Below are positions 42,901-51,562 of a DNA stretch of 64,000 nucleotides, in pieces. The position numbers were made by a program, and so were the translations under genes. Origin of the DNA: Lachnospiraceae bacterium (GTDB lineage: Bacteria > Bacillota > Clostridia > Lachnospirales > Lachnospiraceae); assembly GCA_017936785.1 (NCBI GenBank), contig JAGBEV010000031.1, positions 89,739 through 153,738 of the forward strand, written 5' to 3'. The notes under the pieces were generated by a model. That model was given only the letters and a program-made list of their open reading frames with translations. It did not search any database and had not been told where the DNA came from. How positions within the stretch are numbered: position 1 is the stretch's first letter; the number at the start of each line of letters is the position of its first letter.

Positions 42901-45900
42901 CCAAAAGTACTGATGAAGTTGCTCCTGTCTTGGTGATCCAAAGGCTTCCCTTCATGGGTTTATTAGTAATGGTAGCAAAATCTGTAAGAGAAGACGTGCC
43001 TCCTGCCCATAAAATTTCATCATCTGTTAAATTAGGTTCTCCATCTACTTTAGGATCTCCGTATTTATTTACTTCTTCTCTATTACCCAGATTGATTTCT
43101 CTGGAAGACATAATATAACCGGTAGGCGCAGAAATTTCCTTTATTGAATAAGTAGTTTCCGGGGAATCATCCTTTACCTCCACTCTCTTAAAATATGCAA
43201 TTCCTTCACTATCAGTTATAGCTGTAATACCTGTAGCCACACCGCTCTTATACAGTTCAAAGGTGGCATTTGCCAGCGGTTCTCCTGTTTCACTATCCGT
43301 TTTCTTTATTTTTACGCTGATAAAGGGCGCATTGGATTTTTTATTGATGATCGTTAATTCTTCTTCTGTAGCATCTTCCTTTACATATGTTGTTACCATA
43401 GTATCCGAAGTAACTACCACCTTATAAATACCTGTGTCCCTTACATAACCATCCGGCGCCTTTGTTTCCTGCACATAATAGGTGCCATAGGCCAGACCTT
43501 CAAATAAAGCTACACCGGAAGTGTCCGATTCTGCCGTATCCACCTGCAACATATTTTCGTCATAGAGGGTAAATACAGCATCGGAAAGCACACTATTTGT
43601 CTCATCATTTTTCACTATCTGAATGCTGCCGTTCTGCTTTTTATTTTCAAAGGTGCGGGTGATTAAATTCTGTGTCAATACACCGCCGTTAAAATCAGTA
43701 CCGGTCAATGTAATAGTGTCATTCGTAATATTGTAACCATCGGGAGCTTTCAATTCCTTCAGCACATAATTACCATAAGGAATATCATAAAAGACCACTT
43801 CACCTGAAGCATTGGTCACACCTTTTTTTACCTGTACGCCCTTGTCAGTATAGAGTCCGATTTCCGCACCGGAAAGATTTGTACTATCATCAGCGTCTCT
43901 CTTGATCACTTTGATATTACATTTGATCAGATCATTGACAATCGTAACATCTTTATCTCCCAAAGCATCTACTGTCACAGAAGTTTCTGCCACTTTAATG
44001 ATATACCCTTCTGCACCATCAGTTTCTTTTATCACATAACTTCCGAAAGAAATTTTCTCAAATACCGCAATTCCCGAATCATCAGTGCTTACCTCATAAG
44101 GAACCCCCGGAGACTTTTCATAGGCAGTTGTTCCGTCAGCCTCATATAAGGCAAATTTTACTCCTGATAACGGATTAGGAGAAGTACTGTTATCAACCTT
44201 GTGTATAACAATATTTCCTACTGCTCTTTCGTTTTCTATGGTTACATTTTTTATCTGGTCTGTAACTTCCGTTCCCGTTCCGATGGTAATCTCATGAACA
44301 GCATTATCTAACACATATCCATTAGGGGCTGCTGTCTCACGATAGTAATAGGTTTTGCCTAATTCCAGACCATCAAAGGCTACGACACCGGCAGCATTTG
44401 TAATGCCGCTTGCCACTCTGTCTATACAGAGAGCATCATTATAAATACTAAATGCAGCTCCCTGCAACAAAGCTGTTCCATCCTTTTCTTTCTTGGTGAT
44501 GGTCAGTCGTCCTACCGCTCTATCATCAACTATTTCATGGATATCTTCTTTTGCTCCGTTATAGGTAACCTCCATGGCACCATTAACTTCTGCCAGAACA
44601 ACTGTAATGACCTGGTCAGAAACTGTATAGCCTGCCGGGGAAGAAATTTCCTTTAAGTAATAGGTCCCGGCAGAAAGTCCTGAAAAAGAAGCATAACCAT
44701 CCATGGTCGTTCTCGTATAAAGCCTGTTTGCTTCCGTACACGCCAGATCGCTGTATAATCCGAATTGTGCCCCGGAAAGAAGCGTTCCCTCATCATTCAC
44801 CTTCTTGATCCTGATTTCACCGGTCTGTGGAGTCGTAATATCCTGATTTTCTATTTCAATCTGATAATATTTTGTTCCATCTGCGTCTGTAAGCAGATTA
44901 TCTTCTGTATAATCCTTAATGGTGGTCTTTCCATCCCCTTCAATTTCATGTCCATCGGGAGCCTCTGTTTCCCACAATACAAGCTCATAATCCATAATGG
45001 AATTCAGGTCTGTAAATATAGCCCAGCCATCAGTATCAGAAACTGCTTCACCAATAGATTCTGTTCCCAGATACAGTTCAAATTTTGCGCCGGCAAGGGG
45101 AGCCTTGGTATCCTTATCAATTTTTCTTACTCTGATCTCCCTCTTAATCACTGCACCTGCTGAAGAAGAACTAAAGGAAACATTGTTGATCTGGTTAGAT
45201 TCTTTTGTAAAGGAAGTTCCATCTCCCACAAAATTAGCCGTATTGGTAATGGTCTTTCCGTCTAATTCTGCCGCAAGACAATTAAAGTTCGTCCTGAATT
45301 TAAATTTGTAACAATCACTTCCGATATTGGGTAACTGCACTGTCAGCCTTCCATTGACTACAGAAACCAGATAACTGCCCTTAGCCACCTCCGTTTCATT
45401 GCCTGCGTCATCTACAACATACAATTTACCATCTACATAATCAAAATAATCTGCCAATTGATCATATATCTTGGGATTTGTGATCTGGCTCATGTCATTG
45501 TGAGCTTCATTGATGGCAATGGTCCAATCCACATACTGATTACCCTGCTTATACTGGAAAGTCTTATTGAAAACGCCGCCCACAACTCCTTCAACTGTTT
45601 TTTCCGCCTCATCCGTTACAGTAACATCACCTTCATAGTCTACGGAAATCTCGGCATGATTGGTATAGGATACACTGGCTTCAGCCTTATCTATATTCGT
45701 TACTCTTGTTTTATATACGATCCAGAAAGCCTTCTTATAAAAGGCCGCTTCTGATGCGTCCGCATCACTGAATGTATAGGAAATCGTCTGCTTTCCTGCT
45801 TCCGTACCGATAACCGGATCTCTGTATAAAGGCGCAGGATCATAATACATATTCATGATCTTAAAGCTGCCCGGCACATATTCCATGTCGTCAGGAAGCA

Positions 45901-47902
45901 CATCCTTGAACTCCATGCCGTTTACCGTAAGCTGCGGCTCCTTAATGGTAACCGTCCACTCTACAGTACCGTCATCGCTGATCTTCCCATCCTTATAGAT
46001 CAGATCCGGCTTTTTGATCTGCACATACTTATCCGCCTCGCTGGTCACAGGCACATCAGGATTTAAATGGCTGGTCATGGACACATGATTTTCAAATTTG
46101 ATCCAATCATTTTCACTATACTGGTCCGGATCTTTTATCTTTGTCACAACAGTGATAACCTGTCTTTCCGTAAGAGTGTCATATCGGAAGATCAAATTAC
46201 CGCCTGCCGTATTGGAATCATCAGCCAAAGGTCCTGTAGTGCTGACATATTCCATCTTTAACGGATCAAAGGTATCTGTAATCTCTACATTATTCAGGAT
46301 CTCACCGGAACCGTTCACTTCTATATTCCAGGTAAGGGTATTGGTGACGGAATTGAAGGAATAGCAGCTCTTTTTCAACAAATTCAATCCCGGCACAGAA
46401 GCATCCTGTGTGATATTGTAGGTAACACCCGTCCCGCCTGTTAATTTGGCAGTATTTTTATAAGACTGCTGGGAAAAATTCTCTACTTTTGTCTTATAGG
46501 TAATCGTATATGTATTGGTATCATCCGCTCCGTCCGGAAAGCTTACGGAAAATCCGTTTGCCGTCCCGCTTACACTGCCGGCAGGTAATGCCGGACTTAT
46601 CTGAATATCCTGTACACCTTCCAGGGTAATTCCTTCCCCTAAAACATCTTCATAGGTTGCCCCCTTCAGGTTCAGTTTTTCCCTGTTCAGAACTACGGTC
46701 CATGTAATGTAACCGTTTTCAACGGAAGAACCGCTCTTACTTACCATATCAGGCTTGATATATACTGTACCGTCATCCGTAACACCGGTGGTTCCATCAT
46801 CGGGATTGAAAATTGCCGTATTATCAATATAAGAGCTGGTGTTATTATCAATAACGCTTCCGAAGGCATCATCATAATAGGTGCAGAATTTAACCCCGAG
46901 GCGATAATCTTCCTTGCATCCCGATACCACAATATCCACTGTGGTATCCCCTTCTTTTGCAGTGGTAGATACAGTTCCGTTATTTCCCCATGCTTTTCCG
47001 TCTACTTTGGGATAACCAGCAATCTCTGCATATGTCAGACCGGAAGGCAGAACATCATGAATCACACCATCTATGGAATCCCTGCCGTTAGAGCCCAGTG
47101 AAACCGTCCATTCAATATAGTTTTTACCGTTTTGGGATATAACACGGCTTCCTGATTTTTCAATGATCATATCACCCGGTTCAGGTTTTTCTGTCTCTTC
47201 CGTTGTATCGGTAGTATCAACAGATACTTTAAAATCTCCTGTTGCTGTGGGGAAGGTCAGGTCCGCATGTTTTCCGCTTTCCTGCAGATCATCGCTGAGT
47301 CCGCCCTCAAACTGCACATAAAACTTTGTATTTTTGCTGCTGCCGATTTTATCCGTATAAAACTGAAAAGCTAAAGTACCGTCTTTGGAAATATTTACCC
47401 TTCCTATGGAGTTACCGGAAGAATCCTTTAACTCATGACTTGCCTCCACATCCACACGGATGGAAGTAGGGAGCTGATAAATATAGGTTCTATTGGGGTC
47501 TATAGAATCAGCCGTTCCCAGCACAAAATCCAGCCTCATATTGATATCCGCATTGTAAGGAAGTTCATAATTGCCGTTTTCCTCCATTGCGATTACCTGG
47601 GTGGTATTATTTTCATCCTTATAGGTTGCCTTCAGGGTCAGATCAGAAAGCGTAATGGTAGTGTCGGTAAAGATATCCGTAGTTCCGCTTTCCTGGGCAT
47701 ATACAACGCCGCTTTCCTCCGGTTTAAACACAGCCTGGCTCTGTATTGTCGTCCCGTCTTCTCCATACTCATTCTGTGAAACGGTATTGTCCGTATTCAC
47801 TTTCTGCCCTGCCCATACATCAGTAGGGATGGAAGTAGCAAATATTGCCGCTGCTAAGGTAACAGGTAAAATTCTTTTCCAGATTGCTTTTTTCATTTTC
47901 AT
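39944..47902 (-). CDS. Giant LPXTG-like wall-anchored adhesin with 16 SpaA/Cna-B repeats
   Basis: 2652 aa from the ATG at 47902 (AAGGAGA 5 nt upstream). A signal peptide is followed by an N-terminal region of about 900 residues with five modules resembling isopeptide-forming fimbrial/DUF11 domains (each with a lysine start and a 'W-T/N-V/I' strand such as YIEWTVSLG, YITWTVVLN, TLTWNIEVN, VEWTVTIK, YVDWTIAIN). Then come 16 SpaA/Cna-B domains (each I-x-K-x-D...G-A-x-F-x-L/I-Y...E-x-x-A-P-x-G-Y). It ends in a Gly/Asn linker, a GPKTGD sorting motif, a hydrophobic helix and an RRRK tail. It should be covalently attached to peptidoglycan. Ligand unknown; collagen-binding cannot be assumed. Confidence 0.95.
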   Translation of the reverse strand: MKMKKAIWKRILPVTLAAAIFATSIPTDVWAGQKVNTDNTVSQNEYGEDGTTIQSQAVFKPEESGVVYAQESGTTDIFTDTTITLSDLTLKATYKDENNTTQVIAMEENGNYELPYNADINMRLDFVLGTADSIDPNRTYIYQLPTSIRVDVEASHELKDSSGNSIGRVNISKDGTLAFQFYTDKIGSSKNTKFYVQFEGGLSDDLQESGKHADLTFPTATGDFKVSVDTTDTTEETEKPEPGDMIIEKSGSRVISQNGKNYIEWTVSLGSNGRDSIDGVIHDVLPSGLTYAEIAGYPKVDGKAWGNNGTVSTTAKEGDTTVDIVVSGCKEDYRLGVKFCTYYDDAFGSVIDNNTSSYIDNTAIFNPDDGTTGVTDDGTVYIKPDMVSKSGSSVENGYITWTVVLNREKLNLKGATYEDVLGEGITLEGVQDIQISPALPAGSVSGTANGFSVSFPDGADDTNTYTITYKTKVENFSQQSYKNTAKLTGGTGVTYNITQDASVPGLNLLKKSCYSFNSVTNTLTWNIEVNGSGEILNNVEITDTFDPLKMEYVSTTGPLADDSNTAGGNLIFRYDTLTERQVITVVTKIKDPDQYSENDWIKFENHVSMTSHLNPDVPVTSEADKYVQIKKPDLIYKDGKISDDGTVEWTVTIKEPQLTVNGMEFKDVLPDDMEYVPGSFKIMNMYYDPAPLYRDPVIGTEAGKQTISYTFSDADASEAAFYKKAFWIVYKTRVTNIDKAEASVSYTNHAEISVDYEGDVTVTDEAEKTVEGVVGGVFNKTFQYKQGNQYVDWTIAINEAHNDMSQITNPKIYDQLADYFDYVDGKLYVVDDAGNETEVAKGSYLVSVVNGRLTVQLPNIGSDCYKFKFRTNFNCLAAELDGKTITNTANFVGDGTSFTKESNQINNVSFSSSSAGAVIKREIRVRKIDKDTKAPLAGAKFELYLGTESIGEAVSDTDGWAIFTDLNSIMDYELVLWETEAPDGHEIEGDGKTTIKDYTEDNLLTDADGTKYYQIEIENQDITTPQTGEIRIKKVNDEGTLLSGAQFGLYSDLACTEANRLYTRTTMDGYASFSGLSAGTYYLKEISSPAGYTVSDQVITVVLAEVNGAMEVTYNGAKEDIHEIVDDRAVGRLTITKKEKDGTALLQGAAFSIYNDALCIDRVASGITNAAGVVAFDGLELGKTYYYRETAAPNGYVLDNAVHEITIGTGTEVTDQIKNVTIENERAVGNIVIHKVDNSTSPNPLSGVKFALYEADGTTAYEKSPGVPYEVSTDDSGIAVFEKISFGSYVIKETDGAEGYIIKVAETSVTVDALGDKDVTIVNDLIKCNIKVIKRDADDSTNLSGAEIGLYTDKGVQVKKGVTNASGEVVFYDIPYGNYVLKELKAPDGYNITNDTITLTGTDFNGGVLTQNLITRTFENKKQNGSIQIVKNDETNSVLSDAVFTLYDENMLQVDTAESDTSGVALFEGLAYGTYYVQETKAPDGYVRDTGIYKVVVTSDTMVTTYVKEDATEEELTIINKKSNAPFISVKIKKTDSETGEPLANATFELYKSGVATGITAITDSEGIAYFKRVEVKDDSPETTYSIKEISAPTGYIMSSREINLGNREEVNKYGDPKVDGEPNLTDDEILWAGGTSSLTDFATITNKPMKGSLWITKTGATSSVLLADAEFTLYKEDKTTPVTGPGITNPVKTNANGIAVFSNLPRGIYYVKETKAPKGYTINATEKEIVVVDDSVLKVTYKDTLINVSVSKRAVGGNEEIPGAVFKIVKKSDPSKTIDSWTTTTGAHGVLAGALEAGETYILSEVTAPAGYGYISDIEFTVNKDGSIKTNAEKDGQTIIVRDEPVTLAISKQDQANPGTELPGAILAVYNNKQQEIYRFTSNMTVHQIPFGKLTAPKTGYNEYTLKEISAPDGFDLADSIVFAVGPDGTIYKVTNVSGTKSYTPVTNNILVMEDKKKLPEDMYIRKLDSKTGLDVAGAEFAIYDEADLKTEIVSWISDGRPHKLSNTTFDTGKTYVLIEEKAPKGYLVSNAIKFRIDNATKDIIIVAGNNHNLNADKDTILVRDQALELKIRKQDSFGMILKGATLKLSEYDTAAKKPGAEIITFKSDGLGAYTVLPADLRSDAVYILQELDAPDGYKMAEDIIFTIARDGRITRQDGVPVYNNTIVMEDDEAGLGIGKIAVESQNGLAGSKLTLTSVDDPYFTPQTWISDGHVKTWNLTDFNPGCTYILTEVEAPDGYAYADPITFTISADDHQIYIDGQKVDNRTVHIADGKLTLTVSKQDFYDKTEIPGAELAILDDQGQVVASWVSGVGAVAVDTSKLTAGKGDTYQEYILREIKAPLGYKKAADIPFAIDKDGKIYLVTEDENQVKSYRAVEGNHLIMYDEPMLTISKLDTSGNPVEGAKLTVTAKDDPSFTPITWVTTKEPHVFEDGTFTSGVTYVLTEEEAPRGYVYAESIEFQIDSNDNLYVNGQLVENKRIVMVDYPIKIYISKLDAGSRQRLAGAKLVIKNAAGEVVYSFVSTEEPALLPVEMYEAMKPGEMKYYTLSELEAPSGYAVAQDIGFAVDSDGKLYLKNDQGAYVLANTDTIEMLDPYNGGNGGNGGNINPNFKGPKTGDYTPLGWLIALCVAGFAGICTTFGIYFFRRRKMK
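40130..45150 (-). repeat. Array of 16 SpaA/Cna-B coding repeats in two families
   Basis: The first eight domains (about 42680-45150) end in Y-Y-x-K-E-T-x-A-P-x-G-Y type E-boxes followed by V-x-V and 'N-K/E' strands. The last eight (about 40130-42680) are a different subfamily with a 'SWVS/TW...G-x-T-Y-I/V-L-T/S-E-x-x-A-P-x-G-Y' core and an 'I-x-F-x-I/V-D-x-D/N-G/N-x-I/L-Y' ending. Each repeat is about 100 codons. Lys and Glu positions for intramolecular isopeptide bonds are kept in most copies. Confidence 0.85.
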
Positions 47903-47946
47903 TGAAGTCTCCTTTTGCACGCTGTTTAATTTGGGTCAATAAGTTT

Positions 47947-48498
47947 CTAGTCTGTCACTTCATCCGGCAGATTAACGATCACCGGTTCATGATGCACTGC
48001 CGGGAAAAATTTTTCCAGTACATCCCGGGTTCTTATCTTCAAACTGGAAGTGCTGACACAGGGATGGCATCCTATGGTCTCACTTTCAATAACAGGTCTG
48101 TCTATTAAAAGCTGTACATGGTTTTCGGTATCATTCATCAATCCCATGATGGACACTGCACCGGGCTTAATATTCAGATATTCTTCCATATACTCAGGAT
48201 CTGCAAAGGATAACCTTGCACATCCGATCTGTTTTGTGATATCTTTGGTTTTAAAAGGTTTATCTCCGGGCATCATCAAAAGGTAAAACTGCGTTTTCTG
48301 CCTGTTACACAGAAACAGATTTTTGCATATGATAGTATCCAGTACTTTATCTATTTCATTGCAGGCTTCCATGGTATTTGCCTCCTCATGGTCAGTCCGC
48401 TCATATTCTATTTTCAACGAATCCAACAGATCATAAACTTTTATTTCCCGATCCAGACGTCCTGTCAGATCTTTAGGTCTTCCTTTTACCAGTTCCAT
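47947..48498 (-). CDS. proX: YbaK/ProX-type prolyl-tRNA editing deacylase
   Basis: 183 aa single-domain protein of the YbaK/INS superfamily. It hydrolyses alanyl-tRNA(Pro) or a related mischarged tRNA in trans. The lysine-containing segment IICKNLFLCNRQKTQFYLLMM, the GCARLSFAD and GAVSIMGLMND segments and the HPCVSTSSLKI-like end match ProXp-type deacylases. It lies between sortase B and the adhesin on the same strand, 21 bp after the sortase and 44 bp before the adhesin, an odd place for a tRNA quality-control enzyme. Confidence 0.88.
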   Translation of the reverse strand: MELVKGRPKDLTGRLDREIKVYDLLDSLKIEYERTDHEEANTMEACNEIDKVLDTIICKNLFLCNRQKTQFYLLMMPGDKPFKTKDITKQIGCARLSFADPEYMEEYLNIKPGAVSIMGLMNDTENHVQLLIDRPVIESETIGCHPCVSTSSLKIRTRDVLEKFFPAVHHEPVIVNLPDEVTD

Positions 48499-48519
48499 TT
48501 TTCTGATTACCTGCTTTCC

Positions 48520-49341
48520 CTACTCTTCTTCAGGCGCCACAGCCGCCCCTCTGTTCTTTGAGACTGCCGCTATGACCAGCCGCTGCTGTTCTGTTCCGTA
48601 TTCACAGGTAGACAGCAGCACGATTTGTCCCTGCTCTACCTTATTCAAATCCCTGAAGTAAAATGAGTTCTGTTTCAATTCCTTTAAATAACGTTTTGTC
48701 TCTTCCTCTGTTGCGGGAAGGACTTCATATGTAAAATAATCTTCCTGTGTCAGATCAATGAGCGCTGCAGCAAAGATCTCATAGGGCTGGTCACCTTCGC
48801 CCCAATCCAGGTACAGGATTTCATGCTCTTCCCGGAATTCCTTCTTTTTGAAATTCTTCAACGGTCCGAACATAGTCCCGTCCTTCATATGGTGGCCATG
48901 GATCAAAACAACTGTATCTTCCGGCTCACATCCCTCATCCATAAAAATGGTTCCATGACTGTTCTTTTCTCCCATGAAATCATGGTAGAGGTAATAAGAA
49001 TTATCTCTCCGGACCACAGGGTAATAAACATTTGTATCCGGTATGGTAATAAAACCTATATAATCAGCATTGATCTCCTTCAATCTGCTATTATCCTTTT
49101 GTTCTTTTTCCCCATTACCGCTATTTCCCATAAGAGAATCCCCTTTGGTATCCATAGCCTCCGCCTGACGCAGCCCGGCGATGCTTTCATCCAGTTTTTT
49201 CTGTTCCCGGTATTCACCGTAATATTTCAACAGCATATACCCTGACACGCAAAAGATCCCTATAAAAACAATCCCTGCCGCCAGCAGAATTTTATCAAAA
49301 AACTTTGACCTTTTTTTATCAATTTTACTGTCCTTTTTCAT
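48520..49341 (-). CDS. srtB: Class B sortase
   Basis: 273 aa. An N-terminal transmembrane segment (about 18-40) is followed by a linker and a sortase domain: ITIPDTNVYYPVV, catalytic His in VLIHGHHMKDGTMF, catalytic Cys in LLSTCEYG and Arg in QQRLVIAAV. The long helix between them and the LSTC context match class B. It should cleave a sorting motif and attach the product to the wall or to another protein. The GPKTG motif of the neighbouring adhesin resembles the (S/P)PxTG motifs of clostridial SrtB. Confidence 0.93.
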   Translation of the reverse strand: MKKDSKIDKKRSKFFDKILLAAGIVFIGIFCVSGYMLLKYYGEYREQKKLDESIAGLRQAEAMDTKGDSLMGNSGNGEKEQKDNSRLKEINADYIGFITIPDTNVYYPVVRRDNSYYLYHDFMGEKNSHGTIFMDEGCEPEDTVVLIHGHHMKDGTMFGPLKNFKKKEFREEHEILYLDWGEGDQPYEIFAAALIDLTQEDYFTYEVLPATEEETKRYLKELKQNSFYFRDLNKVEQGQIVLLSTCEYGTEQQRLVIAAVSKNRGAAVAPEEE

Positions 49342-49404
49342 CTTCTATCCGGCTCATTTTTTGTAATTTTCAATTTTGGACACAGTTATCCACTTTTGAT
49401 TTAC

Positions 49405-49433
49405 ATAATATAGCATTTTGTCAAGATTTTCAA
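49405..49433 (-). promoter_or_regulatory. Promoter upstream of srtB
   Basis: On the minus strand TTGAAA (49428-49433) and TATTAT (49405-49410) are 17 bp apart, about 65 nt before the srtB start. This would make srtB-proX-adhesin a unit separate from the kinase gene. Confidence 0.5.
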
Positions 49434-49456
49434 CCCTTTTAAGGCATTTGGCTGTT

Positions 49457-50746
49457 TCAGATCAACAAACGCACGATAAACTTACTTTCTTCTATTGAGT
49501 AATCAAAAATACCATTCCACCTTTGGGCAAATGACATAACACTGCGAAGTCCATATCCGTGATTTGCGCTCCGGCTGGACATCAGGAACTGACCTTCGCT
49601 GTCCATCTGATATTCTCCGGAAAAAGAATTTGTCATCTCAAGAATCAACTTTCCTCTGCTCTTTGCAATACAAATGGATACAAAACGCTCCCTGTCATCA
49701 TCTTTGATTGCTGCAGCCGCTAAAACCGCATTCTCCAACAAATTGGAAACAACCGCAGCAAACTCAATTTCAAAAGAATCCGACTTTAAATTTTCCGGAA
49801 CATCAAGGTGATAGGTAAATGTAATCTGATTTTTCTGTGCCCGTTTTTCCCATTTGCTTACGATCCCACTGATCGCTATATTCTCACAATATCTCTTTGG
49901 CGCCGCCTGCTCCAGCTCTTTACCAAGCACCATAAGTGTTTTCTGAAGTTTCTCCATCTCATCAGATTCCAAATATACTCTCATTAATTGAATGTAATGA
50001 TGAAAATCATGCCGGATAATTGCCATTTCCGCATCTTTTTCCTGTGACAACTGCAATTCGTCCCTCAGATTTTTCGCATGATTTTGCAAAAGATCAATAT
50101 CATGGTTCAATTCCTGTTCCTTTCTGCGCTGATAAAATCCGGAAGCAATAATAACATACACCGCTATCATCAATATCAAGACCAATATAGTGGACAGTTC
50201 ATTTTGAAATTCCTGAAAAAAATCCCTTGGCCAGGCAATAAGGGAAACAACAATGCAATAAAACAACCCAGGAATAATACATAAAACTCCCCAGCCCTTT
50301 TCTGTATTCTCCAATTCCCACAAATACTTCTTTCTGATGGTAAGAAAAAGAAATGCTAAAATAAGACTATGCACAACAATCTGAACGGCAATTCCAAGCA
50401 CATAGCTTTTCATATGGCTATATGTCATAGTGCACAGAAAATTTCCAAACAAAACATAGACAGAAGCAGTAAATCCGGTAAACAATGCCCGTAAATCGCG
50501 ATAGGCAAAAAACAATTGGCAAGTCGTCTGCACCAAAATAATCTGAAGCAGCATGACCGGTGTGGAATTTGTGGTTTTTTGCATGATATAAATATCCCAC
50601 CAGTCCAGCATTCCCATGATCAGATAACAGAACAGCAAAATACCAAAGCTTCTTTTTTTATCGTATTTCTGTATTGAAAAAAGAAATATATATCCCAACA
50701 CAAACAATGCGGAAATCCGGTACTCAACAAAAATAAATAATGACAT
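49457..50746 (-). CDS. AgrC-like sensor histidine kinase (GHKL type)
   Basis: 429 aa. Six or seven hydrophobic helices fill residues about 1-200, then a coiled coil. The phospho-acceptor region is MAIIRHDFHHYIQLM, followed by a GHKL ATPase domain with NLLENAVLAA and SANHGYGLRSV. This is the HPK10/AgrC architecture that often senses peptides. No agrB/agrD-type peptide gene was found next to it. Its partner response regulator gene is 9 bp upstream. Confidence 0.9.
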   Translation of the reverse strand: MSLFIFVEYRISALFVLGYIFLFSIQKYDKKRSFGILLFCYLIMGMLDWWDIYIMQKTTNSTPVMLLQIILVQTTCQLFFAYRDLRALFTGFTASVYVLFGNFLCTMTYSHMKSYVLGIAVQIVVHSLILAFLFLTIRKKYLWELENTEKGWGVLCIIPGLFYCIVVSLIAWPRDFFQEFQNELSTILVLILMIAVYVIIASGFYQRRKEQELNHDIDLLQNHAKNLRDELQLSQEKDAEMAIIRHDFHHYIQLMRVYLESDEMEKLQKTLMVLGKELEQAAPKRYCENIAISGIVSKWEKRAQKNQITFTYHLDVPENLKSDSFEIEFAAVVSNLLENAVLAAAAIKDDDRERFVSICIAKSRGKLILEMTNSFSGEYQMDSEGQFLMSSRSANHGYGLRSVMSFAQRWNGIFDYSIEESKFIVRLLI

Positions 50747-50755
50747 TTTTCTCTC

Positions 50756-51526
50756 CTAAAATATTTTCCCCATGGTCGTACAGGCAAGATATTTTAAATA
50801 GATTTTCTTAATCTCCCCTCTCCGCCTCCGGCTGATCGGAATCAGCGTTCCATCTTCCATAATCAATTCATTTGCCATAAAATCTTTAATATACTGCATA
50901 TTGACCAGATAAGATTTGTGGGGCTGTATAAATCGGGAATTTTCTTTAATAGAAACTACTTCCTCCTCAAATCTGCCCCGTATTGCAAGACCTGTTAAAA
51001 TGCTTCCATCTCTCATATGATACACAATAGATCTTTCAATCAGTTCCACATATATCAGATCCCACAATGATATATTATGTATCCCCTCTTTTGCCTTCAC
51101 ACAAAAGAGATCTGCTTTTTCCTTTTTTAAACTGCTGTATATATCCTCCAATACCATCACAAGCTTTTGGGAATCAACAGGCTTTAGTAAATAGTCTCTT
51201 GCCTGTACCCCAAATGCCTGATATCCATATTCTTCAAATGAAGTAAGATAGACTATGGGGGTATTCTCCCCCAATGCCCGAAGCTGTTTTCCCAGCTCTA
51301 TCCCATTTATTTTAGGCATCATGATATCCAAAATATAGACATCAAACAGTCTGCTCCCCTTCTCTTCCCCCTTATATGCCTTCCAATAATTCAATAACTC
51401 CCCGGAAGACTCAAAAGTCTTGATTTCTCCATGGATCTCCGGATTCTTCTCGAAGAACAGCCTCGCTGCATTCAGAGTCTGCTGAAGCGATTCCTTTTCG
51501 TTATCGCAAAGTGCAATTTGAAACAT
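50756..51526 (-). CDS. LytTR-family response regulator
   Basis: 256 aa from the ATG at 51526 (GGAGGG upstream). The receiver domain has the acidic pocket in ALCDNEKES, the phosphorylated Asp in VYILDIMMPKING, and a conserved Thr and Lys (VYLTSFEEYGYQ, YLLKPVDS). The C-terminal LytTR DNA-binding domain (about 145-245) contains FIQPHKSYLVNMQYIKDF. It should be phosphorylated by the adjacent kinase and activate genes carrying paired LytTR sites. Confidence 0.92.
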   Translation of the reverse strand: MFQIALCDNEKESLQQTLNAARLFFEKNPEIHGEIKTFESSGELLNYWKAYKGEEKGSRLFDVYILDIMMPKINGIELGKQLRALGENTPIVYLTSFEEYGYQAFGVQARDYLLKPVDSQKLVMVLEDIYSSLKKEKADLFCVKAKEGIHNISLWDLIYVELIERSIVYHMRDGSILTGLAIRGRFEEEVVSIKENSRFIQPHKSYLVNMQYIKDFMANELIMEDGTLIPISRRRRGEIKKIYLKYLACTTMGKIF

Positions 51527-51562
51527 ATTCCCTCCATCTTCGGACATCATTTTTATCATGAT

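Noticed and set aside
39944-47902. Calling the giant protein a collagen-binding adhesin
   Set aside because: Cna-B repeats are stalk domains; the N-terminal modules do not show a clear collagen-binding A region, so the ligand is left open.
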